From: Ptychodera flava
Lineage: Eukaryota > Hemichordata > Enteropneusta > Ptychoderidae
Assembly: GCF_041260155.1 (NCBI RefSeq)
Contig: NC_091934.1
Location: forward strand, 43,664,398 to 43,728,397
Length of the DNA stretch: 64,000 bases
Reading direction: 5' to 3'
The position numbers were made by a program, and so were the translations under genes. Of this stretch, positions 1-11,735 are shown piece by piece. Positions within the stretch are counted from its first letter, which is position 1, and each line of letters begins with the position of its first letter. The notes below the pieces were generated by a model. The model saw only the letters and a list, made by a program, of their open reading frames with translations, searched no databases and was not told where the DNA came from.

Positions 1-271
1 AAATACGATACCAGAGAAATAAATAACCCCAAGTTAACCGATTATTGAAAATGGCCTCTATCCTAATGTTATCTCTACGGGAAAAATTCATTTTCGATTT
101 TTGGCAAAAGTAAGTTGGTGAAAATTGTATTTATTTAAGGGCTTCACAATGAACTCATAAATTGTCAAGTGGTCGATCAGAAAAGTATTACAAAAATTGA
201 GAACCCGAGTCTTGGTCTTCAAGGCGTATTTACCTTTATACTGAGAACCTTTTCTTCATTCTTGTATGCAG
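1..271 (+). other. Intron of the P450 gene containing a dispersed repeat
   Basis: This is non-coding sequence upstream of the P450 acceptor. About 1-120 is a diverged copy of a repeat found again at about 2590-2830 (same strand) and about 16545-16740 (opposite strand). Shared blocks include ctaccagagaaa-like and tttttgattttcgagaa-like strings. Confidence 0.6.
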
Positions 272-1250
272 GCATACTCTCTGCGCCATGGCCAATATGG
301 AAAGACCTCCGTAAATCCTGCTTGGAAATCTTCCATGAGCTAGGAATGGCAAAAAACTCGACCGAACTACGAATTCAAGAGGAAAGCCAACATCTCGCGA
401 AGACTCTGCGACAATTAAACGGTGCGCCGACAGATTTGAGTCAGGTGCTTATGAGTGCCGTTTCCAACATAACCTGTAACTTGCTGTTCGGGAAGCGATT
501 CGATTATGACGACGAAGAGTTCAAGGGACTTCTTGAGATCAGTCGTCAGTTAGCAGTGAATACTCAGCAGTCTTCAATTCTCAGTTTTATTCCATCGTTG
601 TGCCGTTTGCCCTTGCCAATAAAAACCAGGCTGATGGCAGAGCACAACCGAATGGGTATGTTCATGGAGAAGGCAATAGCCGAACATACAGAGACGATTT
701 CACAGTGTGAAACTGTTCAAGAGTCGTTTATCAGAGGGTACGTAAGTCAAGTGAAAAACTACAAAAGAAATCCATCAAACAGGTACAACTCAAGCACTTT
801 CTCAGAAGATCCAGACCACCTCAAATATTCTTTAATGGTCCTTTTCACCGCTGGAACGGAAACCTCTGCAACTACTTTGCTATGGGTCTTACTCTATCTC
901 TGCCTAAACCAGGACATCCAAGAGAATTGTTTTAGCGAAATTAAAAACGCCATTGGCCTTGAAAATACCCCATCCTATGCCGACAAGACCAAACTCCCGT
1001 ACGTGGAAGCAGTATTGTTGGAAGTTCAGAGAATAGCAAGCATTGTTCCAATCGGTATTGCACGGTCTATGATGGAAGATGCTGAGCTCTATGGTTACAA
1101 CATTCCGAAGGGAGCTATGGTAATGCCAAACTTCTGGGCTGTGCACATGAATGAGGACCTGTGGGAGCAACCAGAGAAGTTTGATCCTGCTAGGTTTCTG
1201 GATGATCGGGAGACTTGTGAACAGTGAACGGCTTATGCCGTTTTCAGTCG
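272..1250 (+). CDS. CYP2-like cytochrome P450, penultimate exon (frameshifted near its end)
   Basis: This is a heme monooxygenase of the CYP2 clan, probably ER-anchored; its substrate cannot be inferred. The exon starts after a good acceptor (tgtatgcag at 263-271), splitting a Gly codon. The translation shows the C-helix WKDLRK, the I-helix oxygen-binding motif AGTETS, the K-helix ExxR as EVQR, and the PERF-like PEKFDPARF. The frame is open to a TGA at 1225, but the family block before the heme loop (NSERLMPFSV) continues in another frame from about 1217 to the donor at 1251, so there is a net one-base insertion near 1210-1217. The anchor and proline-rich N-terminus must lie upstream of the window. 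The methionine at 169 is intronic read-through, not a start. The gene is either a recent pseudogene or carries a sequencing error; P450 identity is certain. Confidence 0.9.
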
Positions 1251-2096
1251 GTAAGTCGTGATATTAAGCACAGAATGGCTGCGTTTCAACCAAGGCAACG
1301 CTTTAGCAAAGAACAAAGTTATTTCTGTAAATTAAAACATGCCCACCATTAAGGGACAAAACCGCTCTTTTTGGAGTGTTTGTTTGTTAATATGAAGATT
1401 TCTTTGCGTTGTTTGAATACTTTAAAACACAGAAATACAGTTGCACCCAACCTCTACTTGCTTGCAGCCAGAACAATTTTAACTTGTCGTGGATCATTCT
1501 AGGATTTCTACCGTAAAATCAGCTACAGCGTACGACTCTGACTGTGCATGACTAAATGATTATATACTGTTACATAAAATTTGGACCTGATTCAAGTTTT
1601 CGTTATGAAATCTTGATTGGTGGTGCGTTTCATGTGGAGAAGGATATATATAGCAGCATATATAGCAGCTTTCACTTCATTGTGGCGACATTTATTGACA
1701 TAAGAAATCTGGATAAAACACCAGGTTGGGATATAGTAGTTCGTTTCGTCTTTAGGTCAAGAACAAAATCATCTATTTGCATTCAGCAAAGAAATACGTG
1801 TTTACATTGCTGAAGTTATGCGCCCTCATTTTGTAAAGTGTGTGACTTTATATATGCAATGGATTCTTGCATCAAGTAAAGGTTAAAAATGAGCGACATT
1901 GTCCCTTAAATCCTGTGTTTATACTCACATCTTCTGTCAATAAAATACTTGTTCATCTATTCCAGGTTTTTAACGTTTTTCTTATAATTGTATCACAGCC
2001 TGATTGAAAAGATATCGCAAATTGGCTTAACCTCTGAAATGTGCACCAAATCATATTTTAACAATGGAAAATATTGTAACTTTTCTTCGACTACAG

Positions 2097-2290
2097 GGTC
2101 ACGTGACTGCCTCGGCTCTCAACTGGCAAAGATGGAAATGTTCCTCTTTCTAACACGACTCATCCAGCAATTCAAATTTAAGTTCCCGGATGTTGACATC
2201 ATTCCGTCTACCGAAGGTCCTTTTGGCTTTGTCCTCGTTCCTGACAAGTTCAAAATTATTGCAGTTGATAGAACCGCAGACGACATGTAA
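2097..2290 (+). CDS. CYP2-like cytochrome P450, last exon (heme-binding)
   Basis: The exon follows acceptor ctacag at 2091-2096. Joining it to the donor at 1251 gives a phase-1 junction and restores the heme loop FSVGSRDCLG, the family FxxGxRxCxG signature with the Cys thiolate ligand. The L-helix and C-terminal beta region follow, ending at a TAA after DRTADDM. The intron is 846 bp. Last-exon placement at the heme loop is usual for CYP2-clan genes. The exon itself is undamaged; the frameshift lies in the exon before it. Confidence 0.88.
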
Positions 2291-2401
2291 AGAATTTTGG
2301 AAAATATCAGAGTACGTGTTATTCAGTATAGAATAGTAAAACGTAGTAACGCCGGGTACAAAATTTAGAAATCGACTATTTGCAAGATTCTCCTCAAATA
2401 C

Positions 2402-2412
2402 ACAACAACAAC

Positions 2413-2445
<33 letters not shown>

Positions 2446-2450
2446 CTTCC
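2402..2450. repeat. (CAA)n microsatellite
   Basis: An AAC/ACA trinucleotide tract of about 48 bp lies just after the P450 stop, possibly in its 3' UTR. Confidence 0.9.
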
Positions 2451-2589
2451 CGCAAAAGACGAATGTCTCAACTCTATCATTATGTTTACATTTAAGGTAG
2501 TACAAGTATCGCAGGTAAAACACAACTTTTTCTAAAACTTTCCTCAACGAAACTTTCAACCACTTACCAAGTCACGAATAAAAATCAGG

Positions 2590-2830
2590 AGCCAACGTGC
2601 AAAGTTTGGTACTAGAGAAACAAATTACCGAACATTTACTGATATTAGAATTTCAAAATACCCGCCATCCTTATGTTAACTCGACGGGGAAAATACATTT
2701 TTTGATTTTCGAGAAACTATGTCTGTGAACATTATTCTTACTCAAGGATTTTAAAACAAGCCCTCACAAGCGGTAGACGGGATAATCTTGTAAAACTTTT
2801 AGAGTCCTGATACGTGTCCGCGGGGTGCAT
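2590..2830 (+). repeat. Dispersed repeat, copy 2 of a family with three or four copies here
   Basis: This aligns with 1-150 and with the reverse complement of 16545-16740. Its right part (cctcacaagcggtaga) recurs at 23572-23660. No ORF, TIR or tail is evident, so it may be an old SINE or MITE. Confidence 0.6.
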
Positions 2831-2929
2831 TCTAACATAATCAACAAACTTATATTCCAATTTACCGATCAAGCGACATAAATTTCCTGCAAGGGTTAAC
2901 GGCTTATCTTCGATAGGGCGAAATACTAA

Positions 2930-4130
2930 CGATACTTGTGTACTTTGTGTAACAAACATCACAAACTCATGGTACAAGAAATTGATAATGGAAATCTGAT
3001 AGGTATCCTACTTGTTGATTTCAGAAAGGCGTTTGATCTTGTTGATCATAATATCTTACTACAAAAACTTAGGATTTATGGATGCTCAGAAAATAGTTTG
3101 CTGTTTTTCACATCATATTTGGAGAAAGAACCCAGATAGTTTCATTTAATGGGGCACTTAGTGATTCTTGTCAAGTCTCTGTGGGTGTACCACAGGGATC
3201 TATCTTAGGCCCCTTATTCTTTCTACTTTTCATCAATGATCTTCCTTTATTTACAAATACATCTGATCTTTACATGTATGCAGATGACACTGCTGCACAG
3301 GTCACCAGTACTAAGTTAAAAGAAATTGAAAATAAGCTTAATCAGACATGTATCACATCACACACTGGTGTGATCTTAATAACATGTGTATTAACTCACA
3401 GAAAAACAAAAGTTATGGTCCTTGGAACTTCTCAAAGAAAAGCTAGAATAGATGAATCAATTCATGTGTTATGTAATGGAGATCAACTGGAGTGTGTTAC
3501 ACATGATAAATTATTGGGTATAATGATTGATGATACTTTAAGCTGGGAAAAACAAGTTAACTCTGTTTGTAAAAGTATCGCATTTAAGTTACTTCAACTC
3601 AAGCGTATTCGCCCCTTCTAACTAAAAGGGCCATGATGAGTTTTTATAATTGTTTTATTTTACCCCATTTTGATTACTGTTCCAACATATGGGGTCACTG
3701 TTCTATCAAACTTTTAGGACGCATTGAGCGACTCCAGAAAGCTGTTGCGAGAGTTCTTTTAGATTGTGATTTTAATACTGTCTAGTGAAGTTTTATTCCG
3801 TACACTGAATTGGATGCCATTCAGAAAACGGATTTTATATCATGAATCAATTTAATGTATAAAGTACAAAACAATTTAGCTCCAGATTATTTGAATGTTT
3901 TTAAAAGGATACACAATATTCACAGTCAGAATACTAGATCTGCTGCCAGAGAAGATTTATACATTCCAAAACATAGAACACAGTTCTTTAAGAAAAGTTT
4001 TACATACAGTGGTGTAAAAATATGGAACAGTTTACCGGTTGACTTAAAGTCGTGCTCCTCATTGCAGGCTTTTAAAGACAAATGTAAATTTCATTTTTTA
4101 TGTGACACAGATGTTCAGTAGTGTAATATT
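2930..4130 (+). pseudogene. Non-LTR retrotransposon fragment (reverse transcriptase, C-terminal half)
   Basis: The translation gives the palm motifs of a LINE reverse transcriptase: LLVDFRKAFDLVDHNIL (about 3010-3060), GVPQGSILGPL (3181-3220) and the catalytic MYADDTA (about 3275-3295). The thumb follows, and the conserved tail SGVKIWNSLP (about 4010-4045) lies near the end. The frame is broken by stops or shifts near 3139-3180, 3621 and 3780-3850. The endonuclease and N-terminal RT are missing, so this is a 5'-truncated dead copy. The motif style is that of CR1/Jockey-superfamily elements; the exact clade is not resolved. Confidence 0.85.
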
Positions 4131-4160
4131 GTTTATTGTCCATTTCTCCATTTGTTTTTT

Positions 4161-4193
4161 ACCTTCTCGTGTCTATTTATAGACAGAGAAGGT
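4161..4193. repeat. Hairpin head of a 'TTTTT-hairpin-GTCTGTC' type element
   Basis: ACCTTCTC and GAGAAGGT flank an inner TGTCTAT/ATAGACA palindrome, giving an inverted repeat of about 33 bp preceded by TTTTTT. A CCGTCTGTCAATACTTCCGTCTGTC tract follows within 60 bp. The layout matches the heads at 30078, 41835, 44402 and 59820, but the stem sequence differs. Confidence 0.55.
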
Positions 4194-4289
4194 ATTAGAG
4201 TTGAAACCAGTATGCTGGTGTCAACTACTTCCGTCTGTCAATACTTCCGTCTGTCAAGATCCGTTGACGTCATGCCATTGTGATGGGTC

Positions 4290-6100
4290 ATATCATAAAC
4301 TGGTGGGGGTGTTCATGGTTCAGGTTGAGGTGTAGGAGAACGATTTTGAACTGTGACAAAAATCAAAAGGGACTTAGCGGCATAGCCACAGTGTTACATG
4401 TAAGCCTTTCTCCAAGGTTCTTAGTTGACTACGATCTATTACAGACTACTGAGCTGACGTTCGGGTTACTCACTTTGTGTTTGCTCACTCTGTGTGCGCT
4501 AGTGTTTGGTACTGAGTTGCGTGGATATCCCCTCATGGCCTCACGTGATATGGGCCTGTTGCATAATCTGCAGATGATCATATGCCTCTGAGTCTGAAAA
4601 CGGTCATTGTGTAAGCCTGTCGGCATTTTCCTTGCATTTTTTCTCATTTAATTTTGCAAAATATCGGCGAGTACCTCAATATTTCAAGATAACTCTTTCT
4701 TCCAAATCGTTTCCTGGAGTTTCAGAGTCATATGAACGAAAATGAGTGAAAGTTTTAGACAGGAAAATCGGACGTCGGCCATGTTCAATGTTTACAGTAC
4801 AATCAGAAGTTTATGTGGAGGAAATAACTAACAAACACTGCTCATGATGCCCGCCCTCTAGAGGCAGACCTTCCTATATGAAGTACCACATTTGATGCTT
4901 GTGGAAAGCTTGACCACACAAAGGAGCATTTAAACTTTTAGAAAATGACAAATTGAATAAGAAGGTATTCTGAAAATGTCAAATACTGAGGAAAAATGCG
5001 CAAATATTCAAAATAAACAGGTTAACTGACTGGTCAGCTATAAAAAACAATGAAAATGTTTATGATCAAAAGTTTTTGAGATGCGCACATTTTAACAAAT
5101 ACAGAAATTATTAACATTATAAATATAAGACCAAACTATTTTTTCAGGGATGGGAGAGGTTGGAAATGAGGGGTGAGAGACAAAGGCACTCCTATTGCTG
5201 CATGTGGATGCAGCCACACCATTTCATTTACAGCATACTTATTCACTGTTCTACGTGTTGTGTTCAAGTTCCATATTGTACTGACTGTCATACAAGGATA
5301 ACATAAGCAAATCAAATCAAATTAGAAAAGGATCAATGCTGTTGTGTGGATTTTGCTGAACATGGCTGATTTTAATATTTCGCCCTATATATTTGGTATC
5401 CAGCAAAGGCATATTTTGATGTAAAGTCAAAATTAACACTACATTGCTGACAATATATGTTACCGTTTCTGCATGAACTTTTCTTTTTTAAATTATAGTA
5501 CTTCGAACAGATTAACAATTATCGTGATGTCAACCCATAATTTTACATCACAAAGACTGTAATTCTGCCAATTTTTTTTTATTTTTCAGTCATTTTATAA
5601 ATTTTGCACTGCACAAGATGATTGAACAAATTGCAATGTTTGAATTTGTAAACTCAAAGAATAAAATCCTTTGGTCACAGATTAAATTATTTGAAAAGAA
5701 ATTTACTCTTAAACACTTTTAGCATATATTCTTTACACGGTCATGTATTTCAAGGAAAATATGCCTATCAAAAACAGTAATTTCTTCACTTTCAATTTTT
5801 TTTCAATACTATGACAATTATCAGCCATGAGGTTTTACAAACACAATACCAGATAAGCGTTTTTCATCATTTCCACAGGACTCTTTGGAAAATCCATTTA
5901 AAACAGTTAATAAAAGTGACTTAAAATGATCACTTGGTATACCGGTACACTTAATTTACAGATGCCAGGTTGTGTATTTCACATGCACTCAGGTCAGTAG
6001 GGAAGTGCGTCATTACTATTTTGGACTGTTAATTCTTATTTCTGAATTATTTAACTTTTTTCCATTGAACTATCTTTAGGCATTTATACTGTAGCTTAGA
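4290..6100. other. No gene recognised
   Basis: This is AT-rich sequence with only short ORFs (for example 4280-4591) that have no recognisable domain. It may include the body of the element headed at 4161 and the 3' part of an old LINE further right. No splice-consistent coding exon was found. Confidence 0.5.
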
Positions 6101-6420
6101 ATTTTTTTGATTGATGTATTTAATCATCTTTTGGGTTCTTTTGGGTCCATATCCCACCTCATGCCCCTACATCATCAACTATTTACCAACAACTCCATGC
6201 CAACAACCAATTACCTGACCTGGCCACACATTAGAGAAGTACAGCGTCATTGACGGTATTTTTGTACTATTGTATGTTTTGCTTTCATTCTTCATGGATG
6301 TGTGCAATTTTTAATGTATATATTGTAAATTTTAATGATTTCTCGACACTGTGTGAGAAGAGCATTGGCTCAACAGTTTATCGAGATTAAATAAAGTCTA
6401 AATAAAAATAAAATAAATAC
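6100..6420 (+). mobile_element. 3' end of a non-LTR element or old retrocopy
   Basis: The sequence around 6345-6420 (cgacactgtgtgagaagagc, then gagattaaataaagtc and an AAATAAAA-rich tail) closely resembles the 3' end at 17998-18060 (cgacacttgtgaaaagaggc, then gagttgaaataaagttg). Both look like the 3' UTR and tail of related LINEs. Confidence 0.55.
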
Positions 6421-8820
6421 TTTCGTCATACCTGATACTTAAAACAAAAAAAACTGTCGGGAAAGCATTAGGAAGCTAACATAAAACTTGAAGTTGAACG
6501 TCATCAGCGTATTGGTCCATATAACGATAAGGTCAATATCAGGGCCAAGATCAGTGTCAGAGCTATACCGGTCTTTCGGTACATTCATTTTATCTGAAAA
6601 CTGCTTTCTATCAGGTTCACGGATGTCAGAGTCGCTGACCTTATTTATTATTTAGTGTCTGTATTTTAATGGTATCAGTTGATATATAAGAACTTTGAAT
6701 TTTACCAGAAAATCTTTGCATATCTTCACGTCTTTAATTTAGTTCACAGACAATACTAAAGAAATGAAAGCAACTGCATGATTTCTGTCTATCTAAAGTG
6801 TACACTTTTGAGTAACAGCTTCAGCTAACGAAATTGTTGGCACAGGATTGATGAGATCACCTATGCTGTGTTGACTCCACTCACTAATAATATTACGATA
6901 TGGGCGTGTCGTGTCATCAGATGAACGTCATTCAGGCAGAATAACAATTTATCGTTGTTTATTTAACTAGATTCATTTTCTGTTGTATTCATTATTATTC
7001 CTGATATACTTTCAAAATTTCGATTTTTGAGTGAATAAAGACATTGACTTTACAGAGTGGAACCAATTACACATCGAAATAATCTGCACGTCTTCCTTCG
7101 GCTTTTAGAAGCCAAACCAAATATTTTTTGTTGGAACCAATAGAGAGTTGTATCTTTGTTCATGTTTGTCAATAGAAAACAGTGTTTATTTGTTTATTTG
7201 TTTATTTGTTTTGTTTGTTTACAAGTATCGTCAATAAATGATACGTTCACAAGTTTCTACTACAATTCCACATATATGAAATAAAGCACACCCCTCCTTT
7301 GCCATGAGGAATGAGCATTCATGTGTGTCCACCACTCTCTCCGAATACTCACACTTTGTAAAAACTCATTGGAAAGATGAGTATTCAGAGACAGCACGAA
7401 TCCTCTTGACAGGTGTTAGGTTAATGTCACCTTGACTATTGATGAATTTTTCGTGTGCGTAAGGCAATGGAAATTTTGAGTTACGGATGAAAAAGCGCCC
7501 TCAGTGCAGGGTTTCATTAAGAGCCGGCAGCCGGCGAAATTGACCGGTTACTCTCACGATTTCGCCGGTTACTTTTTCGGAAACTTTGAACTCTTTCATA
7601 GCTAAAATATTTTTAACTTCTTAAATGATACGGAAAGTTTCACAAGCTGTGTAATTAAACTTTTCAACGGCTTTTATTTGAAACAAAATTCAGAAGACGA
7701 GCGACTACTACGCATACGATCGCCTTGTGCTACGATGCAACACGGTCTTGCGTATACTGCCTCAATAAAAATCGGAATTGCAACGGACGATTCTATTTGC
7801 TACCTGAATTGCTGATTCCTATGTGGTGACCTTCATATACGCCAATGAAAACGTGCATACTACACCTGTCGGCCGTTGTTAGCTCAACTCAAAATGGTCG
7901 ATGAACAAATGAAGACGGAAGCGATCCCGAGGTCAAGCTTCGCTGTACGATCTTCGGTTTTGAAATGGACCAAGAGACAAGAGTAGGACAATTACGTGGC
8001 TTTAAACTGTTTCGAAGGCAATGACCAGATTTTATTCTCACGAAAAAACTTATCGATTACAGTTCGAATTTTCGTAAGCCGACGTGCGTTGGACTGCGGT
8101 AGGCGTACATGTGAACGTATATAAGCAGCTGGAGGTATAATATGTACCGCTTTTCGGTCTATCCATGCCAATAAGAATTCGCCCATAGTGGTTGAAAATA
8201 CGATCAGACCTCTAAATTCACTTCAAAAGCGATCGTCAGGTTAAATCCAAATATGAGCTTCTGAACGTACAAATTTTCATATCCTATATCACAGTTCTTA
8301 CTTTGCATACCCATATAGCCAGATAACCTTGAGGGTCCTACTCAAATAACCTTGAGGGTCTTTGATTCTATTTGCGAAATATGGTAATGATTGTCAGTTT
8401 GTATCATTATTGTTATATAAATTATCCATTGTACCTCCCCAGTGGTATAAAAGTTCTTCATCAGATTTCTTCTTCTTCTGCAGATTTCCAAACCAAACAT
8501 CAGGGTTCTTAATTTTAAGCATAACATTATACATTAATAAAAAGTTTCTCTTTAGGCCTATTATGCTTACAAATATGAGTGTTTCATCCAGGATAGCATC
8601 AACAAGGGGGATTTCCCCCCTTAAACAGAAAAAGTTGGGGACATTTCACCAGTTCATGTATTCTACTTGTATCTCTAAGGTGTGACTGGCACCATTTCAT
8701 TGGCGGAGGGGGGAGTGGTCCCCCTTGACAAATTAATTGGGGTGCCAACATTTCAACAGAGGGGAAATCCCCTATCCCCTGTCTAGATGTAACACTGTAT
8801 AATATCATCTACATATCAAA
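6421..8820. other. No gene recognised
   Basis: This interval holds a short (TTTG)n tract near 7190-7215, a GC-richer stretch near 7520-7580 with repeated gccggc/ccggttac strings, and a tandem ataaccttgagggtc pair near 8325-8360. Short ORFs have no recognisable domain. Confidence 0.5.
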
Positions 8821-8827
8821 TTTATAT

Positions 8828-9180
8828 CATAAAAGCTCCAGTACTGCTAACTTTCGATGGTTTTTTCATTATTTTTATTTCATAAATCAATTGCAACTTC
8901 TTATTCTACACCCCAAAGAATGTTGAAACACCCACTATTTAGCTTGTCAACTTAGCGTCTTTATGTGTAAAATGCATGAATATTGTTTACATTTGAATTC
9001 TAGTCCGGACCAGAAGTCAGTTTTCAACGATAACAATGCACTTTACAACCATAGGGGCGGAGTTGACAAGCTGGATACTGTACATCAATATTTTTTGGGG
9101 AGAAGAACAAGGAATTATGATTCACATTCAAAATAAAAATGGTGAAATTATCATCAAAAGTTAGCAGCACTGGGGCTTTA
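8828..9180. mobile_element. Foldback/MITE-like element with inverted arms of about 125 bp
   Basis: The left arm (about 8830-8955, containing AGCTCCAGTACTGCTAACTT) is the diverged reverse complement of the right arm (about 9060-9180, containing AGTTAGCAGCACTGGGGCTT). About 100 bp separates them and no ORF is present. The exact ends and target-site duplication were not resolved. Confidence 0.65.
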
Positions 9181-9189
9181 ATAATAGTA

Positions 9190-10150
9190 AATTATTAAGC
9201 TTATAGTTGACCTCCTAAAAGCATAGAGGCTCTAAAGACTTCAGTTTTCTTTGTTCAAAATATCGTCAACATTACCACATTTTATCATTTTATATTATGA
9301 ATTATCATATTTCGGCCTAATCCCCCGGAAAATGGCTTTTATGATATGAACACAAATTGCCCTGGAACATTGCTGACAATTCTCCTGAAATACTGGAAAT
9401 TCAAGTGACTTTGAGCTGTAAAAAGTGATATTTTGCTCATTTTTCAGTGTTCCGGCCTACGACTGGGAGGGGGAACACCATCTCCCGGACCCTCCCCGAC
9501 GACGACCGATTTGTGCTCATGGCAGCTGCAAGCCGCCTACTTTTCCATTCAGGCCCCGTACTTCAAAACTTAATGAAACCCCTGTCAGTGGTGCTTTTTG
9601 CCAAAATTCACACTGATTGCTATCATTTCCACGGGCTCTATAACTCTTCATATAACTACAGAATGCTACGGCCATCATTTATAACAGTCTGCATTTTGAT
9701 TCAAACTGGCAATCATCTTTACAAAAGTATTTAAAATTAAAGTTCAAACCAAACAAGCATCCATGCAGGTATCAGAAACTAAAGGTCCGCACTATTTTTC
9801 ACTCGAACTATCTTCGTTACCCGGAAGTGAATTAGTGGTCTTGTCTTGGGGAAAGAATGTCTCGGAGAACTTTTTGAAAAAGATAAATTTATTCCAACAA
9901 AGTGGCAAATCAAACAAATCTACGTGACAGTCAATTGTGTCGAGTGATTGAACAAAATTACAGAGCAAAACGTCCGGAAAATAATTCAGTCTGGGAGATC
10001 TTTGTGAAGTGATGATGTAAAAGAGCGCCCTCAAACATTTCTGGTATGCATGGCTGATGCATGGAGGCAGAAGCGCTTCTGCCTCAACATCGACCGTCAT
10101 TCGACTCGTTAAAATAGTGACGACAACCACAAAAGCAGAGAATGTGGCTT
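9190..10150. other. No gene recognised; one exon-like ORF
   Basis: Near 9447-9560 a GC-richer ORF (FRPTTGRGN, then LPDDDRFVLMAAASRLLF) follows an acceptor-like tttttcag. I do not recognise it and found no partner exon. Confidence 0.35.
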
Positions 10151-10156
10151 TAATTA

Positions 10157-10342
10157 GAGGTTATAAACGGCAAGCGAGGGTATTTGGTTGCGGATATAAG
10201 ACCTCTGGGGTGAAAATTAGCATATTTGGCGGGAAATAATCAACGAGCGAAGCGAGGTGATTATTTCACCCAAATATGCTAATTTTCACCCCAGAGGTCT
10301 TATATCCGCAACCAAATACCCGAGCGTACCGTTTATAACCTC
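10157..10342. mobile_element. 186-bp foldback MITE with ATTA target duplication
   Basis: The arms are near-perfect reverse complements over about 85-90 bp each, beginning GAGGTTATAAACGG and ending CCGTTTATAACCTC, with a short loop near 10240-10255. ATTA flanks both ends (10153-10156 and 10343-10346). No coding capacity. Confidence 0.85.
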
Positions 10343-10349
10343 ATTATAA

Positions 10350-11180
10350 TATGCTAAAGTTAAAAACAAGTGGGCAATATCGTTATTTAGGGCCGAAGTT
10401 GGAACGAGAGTTCAGGAGCGCCCAGCCTCATACAAACTCTAATATTATATAGGGCTCAGCCCTTGGTGTCACGCCAGGGGTTAAGATTGGCAATGTTATT
10501 TGTATTGATTCATGATAAACTGTAATTGTTACTTCATAAACGTTTATATGACAACTATGCCCAGTTTCCCTCTGATGAAAGCAGTTCACGTACGTACACG
10601 ACGTCAAACCCTGCAGCAGGGCAGGTATAGATTTTCTGTAGCGTGTAAAAATTTTGGACAAAAATTGGCAATTTTTACAATGATAACAGCCTATTGCGTT
10701 AAACAAGGGACGTGTTATGCAATCATTATCATTGCAATGGTAACCGCACTGCCCACCTTCCACTTGCAAGCTGAAAACTATAGCGTCCGTCTAAAAACTG
10801 GCAATTTTTGAATCTAATTATTGACACAGGGGCGCTCTTCTATAATTTCATCCCAGCATTCTTTGCGTATGCCACCGTTCATATGCACGACAGTTTTCTC
10901 CCTTTATCTATAGTAACGATATTTTGTATCAGCGACAAGGTGCATAATAACATTTACTGGCTAATAAGAGAGGTATATTTTATAAAAGGCATGTTATAGA
11001 ATGGTAATTTGTTTCGTATTTGTTTATTTACGAGTACTCAAAAAAAAAAACATGGCGGCGCCCATAGGAAAGAAGGGTACACTTCCGGTTACTCGCATAG
11101 TATATTATGAATAAGCGCATGCGTAGTCAGTAAGCCGCTGGCGCGACTATAAAAGAACGTTTCAGAACGTTTGCGCGTGC
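10350..11180. other. No gene recognised
   Basis: This is non-coding sequence between the foldback and the SAP/THAP element. ORFs at 10428-10811 overlap on both strands and lack recognisable motifs. Confidence 0.45.
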
Positions 11181-11350
11181 ACAGTTCAATGGCTGACTTT
11201 CGAGTTAGCGGGTTCACGCATTTTTGCCTCAAGATGGCGCCCTTGCGCACAGCTTGATTGACATTCGGTGGGACAACCCACAAATTTGCACTATTGAGCT
11301 GACACGCAGACGATAAATATTTGACCTGACCTTTTGCGTATTTGTAAACA

Positions 11351-11641
11351 ATGGCAAACATTTTTGCAGAAATGAAAGTTACCGAGCTAAAACTTTACTT
11401 GAAAGAACGGGGAATTCCTGCTAGCGACCAAAAGAAGCCTCAGTTGATCAGTTTAGCTCAGAAAGCGGCGATGATGAACTTGCCGGTGATTTCTGAACCC
11501 GACGACTTAGAGACGTCAATGAAGCGGCGGCGAACTGTCAAAGTAGACGACAGGATTGAACTTGATCACGTCTTATTCGTTTTAGCCACTTTTTTCTCAA
11601 ACCAGGTTGTTTTTTCGCATTTGGCAATGGAAAAAACGTAA
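11351..11641 (+). CDS. SAP-domain protein, N-terminal fragment (transposon gene)
   Basis: The 96-residue ORF begins MANIFAEMKVTELK. Residues about 8-45 fit a SAP DNA-binding motif (KVTELKLYLKERGIPAS followed by a Lys-rich second helix and Leu pattern). The ATG directly follows TTTGTAAACA in the extended TIR. From about 11565 the reading runs into antisense of the opposite THAP gene, so residues after about 72 are probably not native. SAP motifs bind AT-rich DNA and occur on nucleases and chromatin proteins; which catalytic domain followed here is unknown. Confidence 0.7.
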   Translation: MANIFAEMKVTELKLYLKERGIPASDQKKPQLISLAQKAAMMNLPVISEPDDLETSMKRRRTVKVDDRIELDHVLFVLATFFSNQVVFSHLAMEKT

Positions 11642-11735
11642 CATCTTGCATCCAGGGGTATTTTTTTAGTCCGCTCGATGACTTTTTTCGAGAGTCCGCG
11701 AAGCATTTCGGCACACAACAGTGAAAAACAGGCAT
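11538..11735 (-). CDS. THAP zinc-finger protein, N-terminal fragment (transposon gene)
   Basis: The minus-strand ORF starts MPVFHCCVPKC, a canonical THAP beginning, followed by VTFFPLPN (FHxFP-like) and RKKWLKRIRRD, the conserved Trp and basic helix of the C2CH fold. The final Cys-x2-His zinc ligands are missing because the frame crosses the internal deletion after IRRD, about residue 56. THAP domains are DNA-binding modules found in P-element-type transposases and host factors. The ATG context TTTGTAAACA mirrors that of the SAP ORF. It is unlikely to fold as it stands. Confidence 0.75.
   Translation of the reverse strand: MPVFHCCVPKCFADSRKKSSSGLKKYPWMQDVTFFPLPNAKKQPGLRKKWLKRIRRDQVQSCRLL

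Noticed and set aside
169..271. Methionine at 169 as the start of the P450
   Set aside because: The residues before 272 do not resemble P450 and a consensus acceptor at 270-271 restores the family's exon start, so this is intron.
9425..9734. Coding exon FRPTTGRGN...
   Set aside because: An acceptor-like site precedes it but no donor-compatible partner or recognisable domain was found, so it is only noted in the gap description.
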